A stretch of DNA of 64,000 bases, from positions 142,698-206,697 of the forward strand of contig DF239426.1 in assembly GCA_000507305.1 (NCBI GenBank), in the 5' to 3' direction. A model generated the notes under the pieces. It did no database searches. It was not told where the DNA came from and saw only the letters and a program-made list of their open reading frames with translations. The translations under genes were made by a program, and so were the position numbers. This document shows, in pieces, positions 10,159-18,503 of the stretch. Every line of letters begins with the position of its first letter. The stretch's first letter is position 1. The stretch comes from Breviolum minutum Mf 1.05b.01. Lineage: Eukaryota; Sar; Dinophyceae; Suessiales; Symbiodiniaceae.

Positions 10159-10440
10159 AGGTATGTTTGTTTCCATCTGTTTTCTTGGCAACATTTTGTT
10201 GCCCTGTTGGGCTCCGAAAAGGGCTTTCGACTCCATGTTCGGATCTTTTTTGCACCCCCCCAAAAAATCAAATAGATGAAACAACGCATAAGACGTAGGA
10301 ACAAAAAAAAATATATATATATATATGTATATTATAACATCATACAATATACTCTTCCCTGTGCAATTTACGTGGTAAATGTCATAGTACTAAGTAATAC
10401 ATATACCAGACTTACTCATAATTATAGTTGGATATTTGTT

Positions 10441-11664
10441 TTACCCTTGTTGGTGGCTTCAACCCCATCCGAACAATAGTAGTCAAATCGGAAATCTTCC
10501 CCAGGTAGGGATGAAAATAAACATATTTGAAACCACCACCTAGTACCCCAAGAATCACCAAATTGTTGTTTTCGCCCATGCAAACAAGGCTCTGGTCCTT
10601 AACCCCCACCACACAGGTTGGGCCCAAGAAAAAAAAACGCAGGTTTTTGTTGAGCCAGAACGGCACTGTGTGGTGTACCTTTGGTTTTTTTTTTGCAACA
10701 TGAAAGGTCACAAGCTTAAGAAACATGGTATTTTTTCAACTAATTGTATTTGGAAACTCCCAAAACATTATCAAGAAACTCTCAAAGGAACCCTTGGAAG
10801 ATATCTTTCCAAGGTCTTTCCCATCCTACATAGAAGAAAATACACTTACTGTAAAAGGAACTCCTCCATGAACTGTCTAGTGGTCAGGCTCTGGAACAAA
10901 ATGCAAATTGTACCAATGAAAATGTAGGAAATATACATTTTTGGAGACTTTTCTTTCAGGAGGCGCTTGGAAGGCTTCCCCCATAAAGGAAACGTCTGAG
11001 AACCAAGCAAGCTTGGTATTTCAGGTGCTAACCAGCCATTCCTCTCACGGATCGGGTCCTAAGAAATTTTGAATGCAGATTTGCTTGGGAAGACCCCTGA
11101 AGAAGCCAACAACTTCGATTTTTCCACCTGAGAAAACTCCCACAAGGAAGGTGAACACAAAAAAGAGCAGCTAGCAGCGCCCCGCACTTTCCAAACGGAA
11201 GGTGTCCAGTTAGAGTGAAAAGGGATTTGGTATCTAGTTGGTGGTTGAACCCACTGAAAATAAAAAATCTTTGAAACCACCACCTAGATTTGGTATGGCA
11301 TCATCTTTTAAAGGAAGGGTTGACCTTGCCACATGCCCAAACACCCAAAACGGCACCTGGGACCTCTTTGCCCAGTGATGCACTTTCCAGTATCACCACC
11401 AGAATGTCCTCCTCCTGGCGATTGCTACACTCCAAAACTAACGCCTGGAACCGGCTGGAACCTGAAAACTGTAGCCGTGAAACACAAAAACATTCCTGAC
11501 TTGGAAATCCATTTTTCCGTTTCAGCCATTAGTTTTTTGGAAGTGCACATCTCGAAAGAAATAACCAAAGAAACCGGAAAAATTGACCCCCTTCCCAAAT
11601 CGTTCCACGCACCGAAACGCATGTGGAGCCTCAACATAAAACTCCCAGGTGGAGAGATTGGCAT
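10441..11664 (-). CDS. Unknown multi-exon protein with one membrane-like segment; elements serve as introns
   Basis: Best minus-strand model: 11549-11664 (ATG at 11664), 11325-11424, [gap], 11128-11233, 10850-11058, 10792-10825 (34 nt), 10540-10714 and 10441-10445 (ends in TAA). Introns: 11425-11548 is a C-type element, 11059-11127 is 69 nt, 10826-10849 is 24 nt (gtaagtg...tatgtag) and 10446-10539 is a family A element. Phases match at every listed join except around 11234-11324, where a family A miniature and a possible indel break the model. The longest exon encodes DPIRERNGWLAPEIPSLLG.., a hydrophobic MYISYIFIGTICILF stretch and ..LTTRQFMEEFLL. The C terminus is ..MGENNNLVILGVLG. No family recognised. 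It may be two genes joined at the unclear point. Confidence 0.6.
10446..10543. mobile_element. Introner-like MITE, family A, acting as intron
   Basis: Minus strand: ..gtaCTAG|gtggtgg...caacaag|ggtaaa. The left target-site copy is mutated (CTTG). Splicing leaves ..GVLG and a TAA stop. Confidence 0.8.
11233..11288. mobile_element. Miniature family A element (about 55 bp)
   Basis: Only the ends remain (ctagttggtggttgaac ... tttgaaaccaccacctag), flanked by CTAG and by a repeated atttggtat. The two arms can form a near-complete hairpin. Confidence 0.75.
11425..11548. mobile_element. C-type MITE acting as intron
   Basis: Ends ctacactccaaaactaac and ccattagttttttggaagtgcac. On the minus strand gat|gtgcactt...gagtgtag|caat joins ..LVISFE(I) to NRQEEDILVVIL.. 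in frame (phase 2). Confidence 0.7.
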
Positions 11665-11756
11665 ATGAATCCCCTACTGAACTGCCATCTTACTTCAGAA
11701 ATTGCAGTTTCACCGACAGAAATGACAAAACCTGAGCCACGCAAAAAAAAGGGCCT

Positions 11757-11895
11757 TACTTTCTATTGAATACTGGTTGTTTAATAGGGATCCTTGTAAT
11801 GGCTTAATCCCCGTATAACTGGGTAGTTTTCACCCCCCAAAAAAGCCTAAACAACCAGGGGCCCTTTTTTTCATTGGCTCAATTTTGTCAATCTA
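11757..11895. mobile_element. Inverted-repeat element, family L
   Basis: ctggttgtttaatagggatcc on the left and aaacaaccaggg on the right, followed by the family tail 'tcattggctcaa'. Confidence 0.6.
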
Positions 11896-11902
11896 CTTCT
11901 TG

Positions 11903-12290
11903 GCGCCATGGAAGTCCAGGTCGGCTATCAACATTCAGTGGCAAAAGTCTTTGGGATGATCCAAGTAGGCAGAACTATCCCCGATCCTACTGTTGATGGT
12001 TCAGAAATCCGTTAAACTGACCAGTTGATATGGTTAATATCCCATTATTTACATGGTTTTATGGTTGGCCTTGGGATTTCTGAACCATCAACAGTACCAT
12101 TTGGTCTTTTTTTGGACTTCCTTGAATTGAAATTCGTGGCTTGGCGCAACGCAGAGTCGATCTTCCTCGTGTCTGTCTGTACGTTTGGACTTGACTTGAC
12201 AGGTGAACAACATCCGCATGTTGTTACATCATTAGATGCTGTTTGGGGGCAGGAAAGTATCATTGCTCACAATATACCCATAATTGCGCA
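11903..12290. other. Coding-like on both strands around a family B element
   Basis: Plus strand: MEVQVGYQHSVAKVFGM.. up to 11990 and ..LELKFVAWRNAESIFLV.. after 12096, with donor gacag|gtgaac. Minus strand: ..SPNVQTDTRKIDSALRQ.. joining ..SSAYLDHPKDFCH if the B element is removed exactly. Exact removal (one TA kept) keeps the minus frame open without other changes, while the plus frame needs a poly-T correction. I cannot decide the strand. Confidence 0.4.
11988..12096. mobile_element. Introner-like MITE, family B
   Basis: Near-perfect ends actgttgatggttcagaaat and atttctgaaccatcaacagt, flanked by TA on both sides, as expected for a TA target site. Confidence 0.85.
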
Positions 12291-12490
12291 TAAATCATGA
12301 GTATAGTCAGGGTTCAGATTAATGACATGAAGTGCAACAAACAAAAACTTCAAGAAACTTTTCTCATTAGCGGTGAGATGCCCAGCATTTGTAGATGTAT
12401 TTACTGTTGGAAAAATCTTCTTTCTCATAGCTTGCTATGTTCTTTTACTAAACAAAAAAATGGATTTTTCTATGAACACCTCCAACTTAC

Positions 12491-12594
12491 CCGGTCCTCC
12501 ACCACAAACTTGAGAGAAGCCTTGAGTGATGGGAAACCACTAGCAACCAACAAAAAAAACCGCTCGTTCAGGGCATTTGAAATCAAAGCCTGTT
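12491..12594 (-). CDS. Unknown protein exon (34 codons) with consensus splice sites
   Basis: Minus strand: acceptor accttag, then QALISNALNERFFLLVAS.. ..KFVVED, then the donor gaccgg|gtaagt, which matches the eukaryotic consensus. The sequence is open, amphipathic and leucine-rich. A further coding-like segment lies upstream at about 12745-12825 (..IPRHQQTFVMIESW.., donor ggggag|gttggt). Family not recognised; a plus-strand frame overlaps but lacks such sites. Confidence 0.55.
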
Positions 12595-12844
12595 CTAAGG
12601 TACCTTGATTGCTATCAATCTCTATGAATCAAACATGAAATGTTCAGTACTTCCACCACCACCCCCAGCATGGAAGTAGAAATGCCTAGAAATGCCTGGG
12701 TTTTTTGTTTGGGGGGTTGCACTAGGTGGGGGGAACCCTTAGGATCTACCAACCTCCCCAGGATTCGATCATGACAAAGGTTTGCTGGTGACGAGGAATC
12801 TCCGGGATGTGGGTGGAGGGGTGCAGAATCAAAAAACGTTCCCA

Positions 12845-12990
12845 TTGAAATCCTGGTTGGTTTAAATAGGGATCTTTGATAATAGATGATTAGCATCACC
12901 CAGTTAGTATCATCCCCATATATATATATATTTAACAGTAGACAACCAGGTGTTTTTTTTTGTCATTGGCTCAATTTCTGCTTTCAACTT
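12845..12990. mobile_element. Inverted-repeat element, family L
   Basis: tggttggtttaaatagggatc ... agacaaccaggtg, with the tail 'tcattggctcaattt' shared with copies at 11757 and 33575. Confidence 0.55.
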
Positions 12991-13041
12991 CCAACAGCTT
13001 TGACTGAGTTTCTTGAAAAAATTCACCCCCTCGAATCTTAA

Positions 13042-13140
13042 GGTTTATTCAAAGGGGGCCGGGACCTTCGGATTAACGGCAACCAATGGGTTTTCATAAG
13101 CCCTTACAAGGCCGGCTATATTTCTGGGGGGGGGGGGAAC
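13042..13140. repeat. Dispersed element, family O
   Basis: Shares 'cataagcccttacaaggcc' and a C/G-rich end (tttctggggggg) with sequences at 6990-7075, 38617-38705 and 55948-56030. Confidence 0.5.
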
Positions 13141-13204
13141 CCGTGATCCCCCCCGGTTGATCAGCTGCCAACCTACCCATCGCAGGTTTATTAAAAAAAC
13201 GCAT

Positions 13205-14342
13205 CTATCGTTGCCAGCAAACGTACAGATCATAAGGAGGGGACAAAATCAACCCGTGCGAATTGTTGTCTAGTGGGTGGTTTCAACTTTTTTCTGAAAC
13301 ATATTAGAAAAATGGGATCATTTCCCCAAGTAGGGGTGAAAATACAAAATATTTGAAACCACCAACCAGTTGTTTTTTCTTGGATTGATTTTTTGCCTCC
13401 TGATCTTTGCAGTTTTCTTATTTTTGATGCATGATCCTCTTGGAGCAATCATCAAATTCTTGGGATTGTTTGTTTGGTGATTTTTTGTATTTGTTTTTAC
13501 CATGGGATTTATAACCAAACCACCATTTGGTAGAATATGATTGGAACTTTTCCCAAGCATCGAACAAGCAAAGCCAAGACTTTTATTTGGGCACTTTAGG
13601 ACAAAATTTGATTCTGCTTGGGAGGGGTCACACTTGGATGTCACTGGAAGTTAGAATCAATGGTTAGTAAATGGGTTATTTCATCTACTTATAAATGGGG
13701 CATATGGGGGTTCTAACCCACTGATCCTAACCTTTGATCCTAACTTCCTGCAACATCCAAGGTACAATTGCTTGAGCGCACACTCAAAGGGCTCAACACT
13801 TCATACTCCATAGGAAACATCTCTGCAAGCTCTAGGACAAACTCGGCGTCAATGTCGCTCTCCCTGATGTCAAACCAATCTCAATCACAAAAGGCTTGAA
13901 TGAGACAGAGGCTGATGTTGAAGCATCGGGTTTGGCTTCCACGGCTTCAGGTTCCCACGCGTTAGTGAACGGGTTCACCCCGTGGCCCCAAAAGACGTTC
14001 CTGAAGTCATCCCTCTTCATGTATGGGCCCATACTCATCAACATGTCCAGCTTCCACAGCATGAGCGGGGACTGGGTCTCCATCACATACACATCCGTCT
14101 TCCAGTCCTCAGGCAAGAAGTTGTCGCTGAGCATATTTGTGTTCGCAGAAGGGTGCACGTATGCGGACTCCCTCTGGAACGGCATCATAATCAAGAAGAC
14201 GTCGATGGACGTGTATAGGCTAACGAGCTCGAAAGTCACTGCCGTACGTGTTCCAGGTGATGTTCTTATGCTCCATGTCCACCAAACGACCCAGTTCACG
14301 ACCAGCGTGATATCTACCTGGTGATTCTGGAGCCCTCTTTAG
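13205..14342 (-). CDS. Unknown protein, four-exon 3' gene part whose three introns are three different elements
   Basis: Minus-strand exons 13755-14342, 13548-13632, 13367-13438 and 13205-13269, ending in TAG at 13205-13207. Introns are 13633-13754 (family H), 13439-13547 (R-type) and 13270-13366 (family A); all phases agree (0, 1, 1). The first exon, 588 nt, encodes ..HKNITWNTYGSDF.., ..VFLIMMPFQRESAYVHP.., ..PEDWKTDVYVMETQSP.. and ..DIDAEFVLELAEMFPM.., but needs one T removed near 14225 and one T added near 13872; the two cancel. The last exons read CDPSQAESNFVLKC.., DHASKIRKLQRSGG.. and NNSHGLILSPPYDLY... Function unknown. A 142-codon plus-strand frame overlaps the first exon; I prefer minus because the spliced tail continues it. 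Confidence 0.6.
13270..13371. mobile_element. Introner-like MITE, family A, acting as intron
   Basis: ctagtgggtggtttcaac ... tttgaaaccaccaaccag. Minus strand: aactg|gttggtgg...ccactag|acaac joins ..QEKTT(D) to NNSHGL.. in frame. Confidence 0.8.
13633..13762. mobile_element. Introner-like MITE, family H, acting as intron
   Basis: cttggatgtcactggaagtta ... taacttcctgcaacatccaag. Minus strand: ttggat|gttgcagg...catccaag|tgtgac, 122 nt, phase 0. Confidence 0.8.
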
Positions 14343-14381
14343 CTTCCCCCCAATTAGTAGAGAAATAGATCATCAAAATAG

Positions 14382-14947
14382 CTCCAAATCATCATCGCTC
14401 CCCTAAGGACTCACTCACAGCCTTCACGACATGGGTACCCTCTAGTAACTAACATATCCCACCTGGGGAAGAGGAAAATCATCGACTCAAAATTGACTTT
14501 TCTGGGGATATGTTAGTTTCCAGGAGGGTAGTATTCAACAAACAAAAAAAATAACGGTCAGCTATTGGAAGCCAACGATTTAGAGCTCATGTTCCGGATC
14601 CCTCCATTCTTCTACCTTGGATGGGTCCTAAACCAAAAACAAAAAAAAACACATCCGGGAGAAATTCCGGATTTTTGGGTGTTTCCAAAAATAGGGGTGT
14701 TTCCCCCAAAATGGATGGTTTATTTCATGGAAAACCCTATTACCAATGGATGATTTTCGGAAACATCCATTTTTAGGCTGCCCTGGTAGTAGTGGAAAGA
14801 AACCACGGGCCCGTGGAAGTGACCCCCCCATGGATCCGGACTGGTTACGTCGGCCAAGTGCCACAAACCGGTCGTTTCGTCCTGGTCCAAGGTAGTTGGG
14901 TCCAGGAAGCTTGCAGAAAAAGACTGCGGAACAAGCTGAAACTTTAG
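14382..14947 (+). CDS. Unknown protein, three-exon 3' gene end on the plus strand
   Basis: Plus-strand exons 14382-14434, 14562-14678 and 14777-14947, TAG at 14945-14947. Joins: acatgg|gtaccc...ggtcag|ctattg (the intron contains family E element 14436-14530) and ttttgg|gtgttt...ttttag|gctgcc (the intron 14679-14776 is a family G element). All joins are phase 0. Protein segments are NHHRSPKDSLTAFTTW, LLEANDLELMFRIPPFFYL.. and AALVVVERNHGPVEVTPPW.., with a basic end ..ACRKRLRNKLKL. The frame is uninterrupted and needs no correction. Family not recognised. It faces the minus-strand gene at 13205-14342 with only about 40 bases between exons, so upstream exons would overlap that gene. Confidence 0.6.
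14436..14530. mobile_element. Introner-like MITE, family E
   Basis: taccctctagtaactaac ... gttagtttccaggagggta, inside the intron 14435-14561. The G before the element completes the GT donor. Confidence 0.85.
14671..14776. mobile_element. Introner-like MITE, family G, acting as intron
   Basis: ggatttttgggtgtttcc ... ggaaacatccattttt. The plus-strand intron is 14679-14776 (98 nt) and the element ends supply both splice sites. Confidence 0.8.
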
Positions 14948-15100
14948 CTTTTTGTCCCCCCCAAAAAAGGTATCTGCATGTACATGTACAATATCAATAT
15001 CAAGCTAGAATACATGTATCTATATATGTAAGGATATCTAATGTTTATCTTGTATGTTATTTATGAATACTTAGGTGTGTTTGTTTGCGTGAAAGTCTAG

Positions 15101-15193
15101 TGGCAAGTGACACGTCGACAAATTGGAGATGAAAAAAATCGATTGCATCCGACGCCCTGCATCCTGACACGCAGAAAGTTGCAGCTGAGAATT
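15101..15193 (+). CDS. Unknown protein exon (31 codons)
   Basis: Plus strand, acceptor aaagtctag, donor gaatt|gtaagtg (strong consensus). It reads WQVTRRQIGDEKNRLHPTP.. and ..LTRRKLQLRI, basic. Without splicing the frame stays open to the family J element at 15243. No family recognised; the plus gene before it stops at 14947. Confidence 0.5.
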
Positions 15194-15242
15194 GTAAGTG
15201 TCCTGAGTCATGGGGGATTTTTTTCACAAATTCAATGGTTGT

Positions 15243-15366
15243 GTCTGGTTCCCTTAATAGGTGGTAGGTACCATATAATCCCCCAATTGGCAGTATATAC
15301 CACTTATATATACTGCCAATTGGGTGATTATATGGTACCTACCACCTGTTAAGGGAACCAGGAAAC
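15243..15366. mobile_element. Palindromic MITE, family J
   Basis: ctggttcccttaataggtgg ... ccacctgttaagggaaccag; a nearly perfect 120-bp palindrome, closely matching 8902-9038. Confidence 0.9.
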
Positions 15367-15439
15367 TCCATTGACAAATGGATTTTGGTTCCTCAGATTC
15401 TCTCAAGGTCTCGGGTCGACTAAGAAAAAATCAGCATTT

Positions 15440-15589
15440 TCACTGACACATGATTTTTTTGTTGGTGATCATGATGCGGATGGCATCCCAATATCTAAGA
15501 CTCTTTTCTGTATACAGTATCGCTTTGCACCACTTTGGATCATTTGGAATTCCTTCTGTTCTTTCACATGAATTATGATTTTTTTTCAA
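15440..15589 (-). CDS. Unknown protein, terminal exon
   Basis: Minus strand, acceptor catgaag, 49 codons to a TGA at 15440-15442: ..CERTEGIPNDPKWCKAIL.. ..SLRYWDAIRIMITNKK... Charged with tryptophans, typical of a real protein. It converges with the plus exon at 15101-15193. Family not recognised. Confidence 0.5.
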   Translation of the reverse strand: MKKNHNSCERTEGIPNDPKWCKAILYTEKSLRYWDAIRIMITNKKIMCQ

Positions 15590-15928
15590 CTTCATGTTAG
15601 GGGGTGATTCATCTCAAACTAAAATATGAGATTTTACATGGCCTAATAATGTGCCCTAAGAATCCTGGCGTACTAACCTTCCAAGAATGGTATCATAGGA
15701 ACCGTTCTAGCAAAGGCCTACGGATACTACCCCGGAAAAAGGAACAAATTTCCACTGAAAAAGGGGACCATCAGGTCTAGATGCAGATCTTTGGGAACCT
15801 TAGCTATCCCTTCTACATACCATGAAACCCTCCAAACATTGGTACCCACCTGAAGTTAACATGTTCGCCGCCCCTGGAAATATGAAAAACATCCCAAAAG
15901 GAAGGCCGGATCGTCAATCGTCTTCCCA

Positions 15929-16264
15929 TCATTTCTCTCTCCGGATCGAGCTGCTACAAGGTGGGCCCCCTACCAGTTATAACTGGGTTGAAATTATAAC
16001 TCCTATAACTAGGGTTATAAGAACAGTTGCCATTTATTTTCGGCCATTTATAGGGGTTATAACTCCATTTATAACTGCATCCGGGGCCCACCTTGTAGGT
16101 TTTCTACATATTTTTACTCCTTCCAAGGAAACTCCTCCACCTTGGAATTGTTGTTTTCCAAAAAAATCAGGATCTTTACTTGAAAACACCCTTGGACTAT
16201 AGGAAGTACATTCTTCAGAACAGCGGATTCCAATTCCTATGGAATCATATTGGAATACATGAGT
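15929..16264 (-). CDS. Unknown protein, 3' end split by an exact family I element
   Basis: Exon 16092-16264 begins after gtcccag and encodes THVFQYDSIGIGIRCSEEC.. and ..KQQFQGGGVSLEGVKIC... It ends at acaag|gtgggcc, and the next exon, 15929-15953, starts after cttgtag and encodes a short tail SSIRREK with TGA at 15929-15931. The intron 15954-16091 (138 nt) is precisely the palindromic family I element, phase 2. A further small exon (..TKHERAT) and a family F element lie upstream at 16345-16464 but their phase is less certain. Family not recognised. Confidence 0.6.
15954..16098. mobile_element. Introner-like MITE, family I, acting as an exact intron
   Basis: ctacaaggtgggccccctac ... ggggcccaccttgtag with inner 'ttataac' blocks. 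Each end can serve as donor (acaag|gtggg) or acceptor (cttgtag), so it is spliceable in either orientation. Confidence 0.85.
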
Positions 16265-16362
16265 CTGGGACCCATACCATCCGTCTGACAATTGTACGTA
16301 TATTTGACCTACATTTGGAGAAAATCTTAATGGTAAATGTACGGTGGCCCGTTCATGTTTGG

Positions 16363-16464
16363 TACACCCTGGAATATTAACATGGAACGTACAAATCACC
16401 CATTTAGAAAGGAAAATGATCTGAACCAAACCTCCATTTTCCATGTTAATCTTCCAGGGGTGTA
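16363..16464. mobile_element. Introner-like MITE, family F
   Basis: tacaccctggaatattaacat ... atgttaatcttccaggggtgta. On the minus strand 'taca|gttacacc' and 'attccag|ggtgt' would be splice sites. Confidence 0.8.
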
Positions 16465-16504
16465 ACTGTAAGTTTGAAAAATTGCATTTAGAAGACTTAG
16501 TAGA

Positions 16505-16620
16505 CCCTCCTACTAGGTTCATCCCAGTAAGTGGGTTATAACCTCACTATACCCCATGTATAAGTAGGTTGTTGTATAACCCATCTACTAACCAGCTACT
16601 AGCTTCCTGGGACATCCAAG
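16505..16620. mobile_element. Introner-like MITE, family H
   Basis: One decayed end (cctagtaggttcatcccag-type) and one intact end (agcttcctgggacatccaag) with 'gtgggttataacc' inside. Adjacent to the exon ending at 16614. Confidence 0.65.
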
Positions 16621-16695
16621 CAGGGTGAAAATCCTTTGCCAAGGTGCAATATGATAAACACAATATCCCGCCCGTTGGAGCTGATCCGCCATATC
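16614..16695 (-). CDS. Unknown protein exon (27 codons)
   Basis: Minus strand. Strong pyrimidine-rich acceptor (ctttcctggctgtcag), then DMADQLQRAGYCVYHIAPWQ.., then ggat|gtccca inside the family H end, the same donor position as at 13755 and 43386. Probably the same gene as 15929-16264, but intermediate joins are not resolved. Confidence 0.5.
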
Positions 16696-16990
16696 CTGAC
16701 AGCCAGGAAAGGCATGTGAGGACAGGAAGTCCTTGTAACAGTTACTAGGTTTCGAACCACAGAAACCAGTCATAATTGAGTTATAACTGGGGTCCATCAA
16801 TGGCTAAAACCGGCCAATTTTTTTTAAGGGTGACTGAGGTCAAAAAACTCATGTATACCTGGTTTTTAGGGATAAGTGGGTAATAAAACCAGCCAGTTAT
16901 CAATGCGTAACTGGGGTTGTTTCACTTAGATATGGGTACCTGGGTAACTGTCAGTTAGATATGGGGTGAAACAACTCCTATAAGCCAGGT

Positions 16991-17084
16991 TCTTCAAAGT
17001 GACCTCGTTTGAACCAATAAGTGGCCTTTTCGGGGCTGAAAACGTGACCTCCAATTGGGGAATCAAAAGGTCACTTTGAAGAAG
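16991..17084. repeat. Inverted repeat with gtgacct/aggtcac arms
   Basis: cttcaaagtgacctcgtttg ... aaaaggtcactttgaag. Related repeats at 8505-8600 and 24250-24360. Confidence 0.7.
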
Positions 17085-17256
17085 CTGGAGTAGCGTCATA
17101 ATTAACCCCAGTGAAACCCATTGAACTCTGGCCATTTGTTGGGGTTATAACATAATAACTCCATTTAAAACGATTGGCTCGGGGCCCAACATGTATCATC
17201 TATGGAAATGGTTTGAAGGCAACCTTGATGCTTATGAAAAGACCTCGTTGTTGGGC

Positions 17257-17361
17257 TTATTCCTCCCAACCTACCCCCAATGGGGTGAGATTTCTGAAGT
17301 TCTTGTGGTTTGAGCTACCCAACTCCAACACCTGCACAGTCGCAGCTTCGGCGACTGTAAG
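17257..17361 (-). CDS. Unknown protein exon, possibly terminal
   Basis: Minus strand, 34 codons to TAA at 17257-17259: LTVAEAATVQVLELGSSNHK.. ..LTPLGVGWEE. A donor-like ggggg|gtaggt lies just before the end, so the TAA may be intronic. The overlapping plus frame is longer but of poorer composition. Family not recognised. Confidence 0.45.
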   Translation of the reverse strand, partial: LTVAEAATVQVLELGSSNHKNFRNLTPLGVGWEE

Positions 17362-17492
17362 CTCCGACGGATTGGTTGGTCATAAAAAGTGATTTTTGTA
17401 TTATCAAATGAAACGAGATGATGAACAAAATAATTTGATCCAATATGGTCGTAAAATGAAACGATCCTATACTAGATCACCTCTTTACCAAT

Positions 17493-17668
17493 CTAAAACT
17501 TTTGGCTCCCGCAAACATTGGAAAGAGCTAATTCTTGAATGTTAAACGAAGAAGCAACAGACTCATCATGCACCTGCTACTCCAACTTCCCAAGCCGTTT
17601 CCCGGTATCCCTCACGATTTGTCCCCAGCTCCATTTTGATCCCGGGATCCTGGCGGCGAAATTCCCTC
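17493..17668 (-). CDS. Unknown protein, two exons with a 39-nt intron or an in-frame TAG
   Basis: Minus strand: ..NFAARIPGSKWSWGQI, then gtgaggg...gagtag (17577-17615, 39 nt), then QVHDESVASSFNIQELAL... ending in TAG at 17493-17495. Without splicing, the same frame runs through one TAG. Because other very short introns occur nearby (18106-18142), I favour splicing. Family not recognised. Confidence 0.4.
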
Positions 17669-17846
17669 GAATGGTTTCATATCAACCTAAATATCTTTGT
17701 CCTTTTCGGAGGTGATGAAAGAAAGACACCCAAAAGGGCCGTACCCACTCCCAAATGCGCCGAATGTATGGATTATTTTACGTACATTCGGTGACGATTC
17801 ATGGCCAATAATTCACAAGGGGAAATAAATGGCTGGGCAAACGTTC

Positions 17847-17945
17847 CTAGTTGGTGGTTGAACGACCCATTTGAAAATTATTAGTCAAATTGGGAATCTT
17901 CCCTAAGTAGGGGTGAAAATAAAAATATTTCAAACCACCACCTAG
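17847..17945. mobile_element. Introner-like MITE, family A
   Basis: ctagttggtggttgaacg ... caaaccaccacctag, flanked by CTAG. Confidence 0.85.
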
Positions 17946-17982
17946 ATTCCTGTCCATTACATGGAGCATATCTGGGATTTTT

Positions 17983-18217
17983 TTAAAGGTGACCAAAGGA
18001 TCCCTCCCTCCATGCATTCATCATTTTCCACGTGATGAAATTCACCGTTTTCTCCCACCAAGCGTCAACCAAATCTTGACCTGCTGCCCTTGAACCCGCC
18101 ATCACCTGTGAGGGATGGTTACCGACCAAACAGTTCCCTTACGTTAACGGGTGAAACCAACATATGAAGAATTTTGCACATGGAAGGAATGTGTGCCGCA
18201 ATTGTTTCCGGAGCCAT
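17983..18217 (-). CDS. Possible complete small gene (65 aa) with a 37-nt intron
   Basis: Minus strand: ATG at 18217 opens MAPETIAAHIPSMCKILHML.. to the donor gttaac|gtaaggg at 18143. The intron 18106-18142 is only 37 nt with acceptor ccctcacag, and the second exon VMAGSRAAGQDLVDAWWEK.. runs to TAA at 17983-17985. Both sites fit consensus and phase is 0. Unspliced, the frame hits TAA inside the intron. The ATG may not be the real start, since the frame is open a little further up. Family not recognised. Confidence 0.6.
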
Positions 18218-18404
18218 CCAAAAAAACATACCAAAACAACAAAAAAATGCTGCAGAACGTTTTTGAGTGAACTATATGTTCATGATCATTGATGGATATG
18301 CTAAAAGTATTCAGCCATGCTTTTGTATGAATCAAATTTTGGAACCATCTCGAAATTCTTTGACGCACCAAGAGAAAAAAACATCTGGGCAAATTACGAT
18401 AAAC

Positions 18405-18490
18405 CTGAGTTAAACAGATTTTTACGGGAATTCCCTTACCAAACGACCATTTGGGGTGATGTCGGCGTCGCTATAATTTGCCCAGAAAGA
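18405..18490. repeat. Dispersed element, family N
   Basis: 'gaattcccttaccaaacgaccatttggggtgatgtcggc..cgctataatttgcc' recurs at 39190-39290 and 54180-54265, and in part at 23280-23365 and 36255-36330. Confidence 0.55.
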
Positions 18491-18503
18491 TGTTACAAGC
18501 CTT

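Noticed and set aside
13896..14324. 142-codon plus-strand frame with ATG
   Set aside because: Serine-rich shadow of the minus-strand exon; the minus frame continues across three phase-consistent introns to a stop. Retained as an uncertainty in findings.
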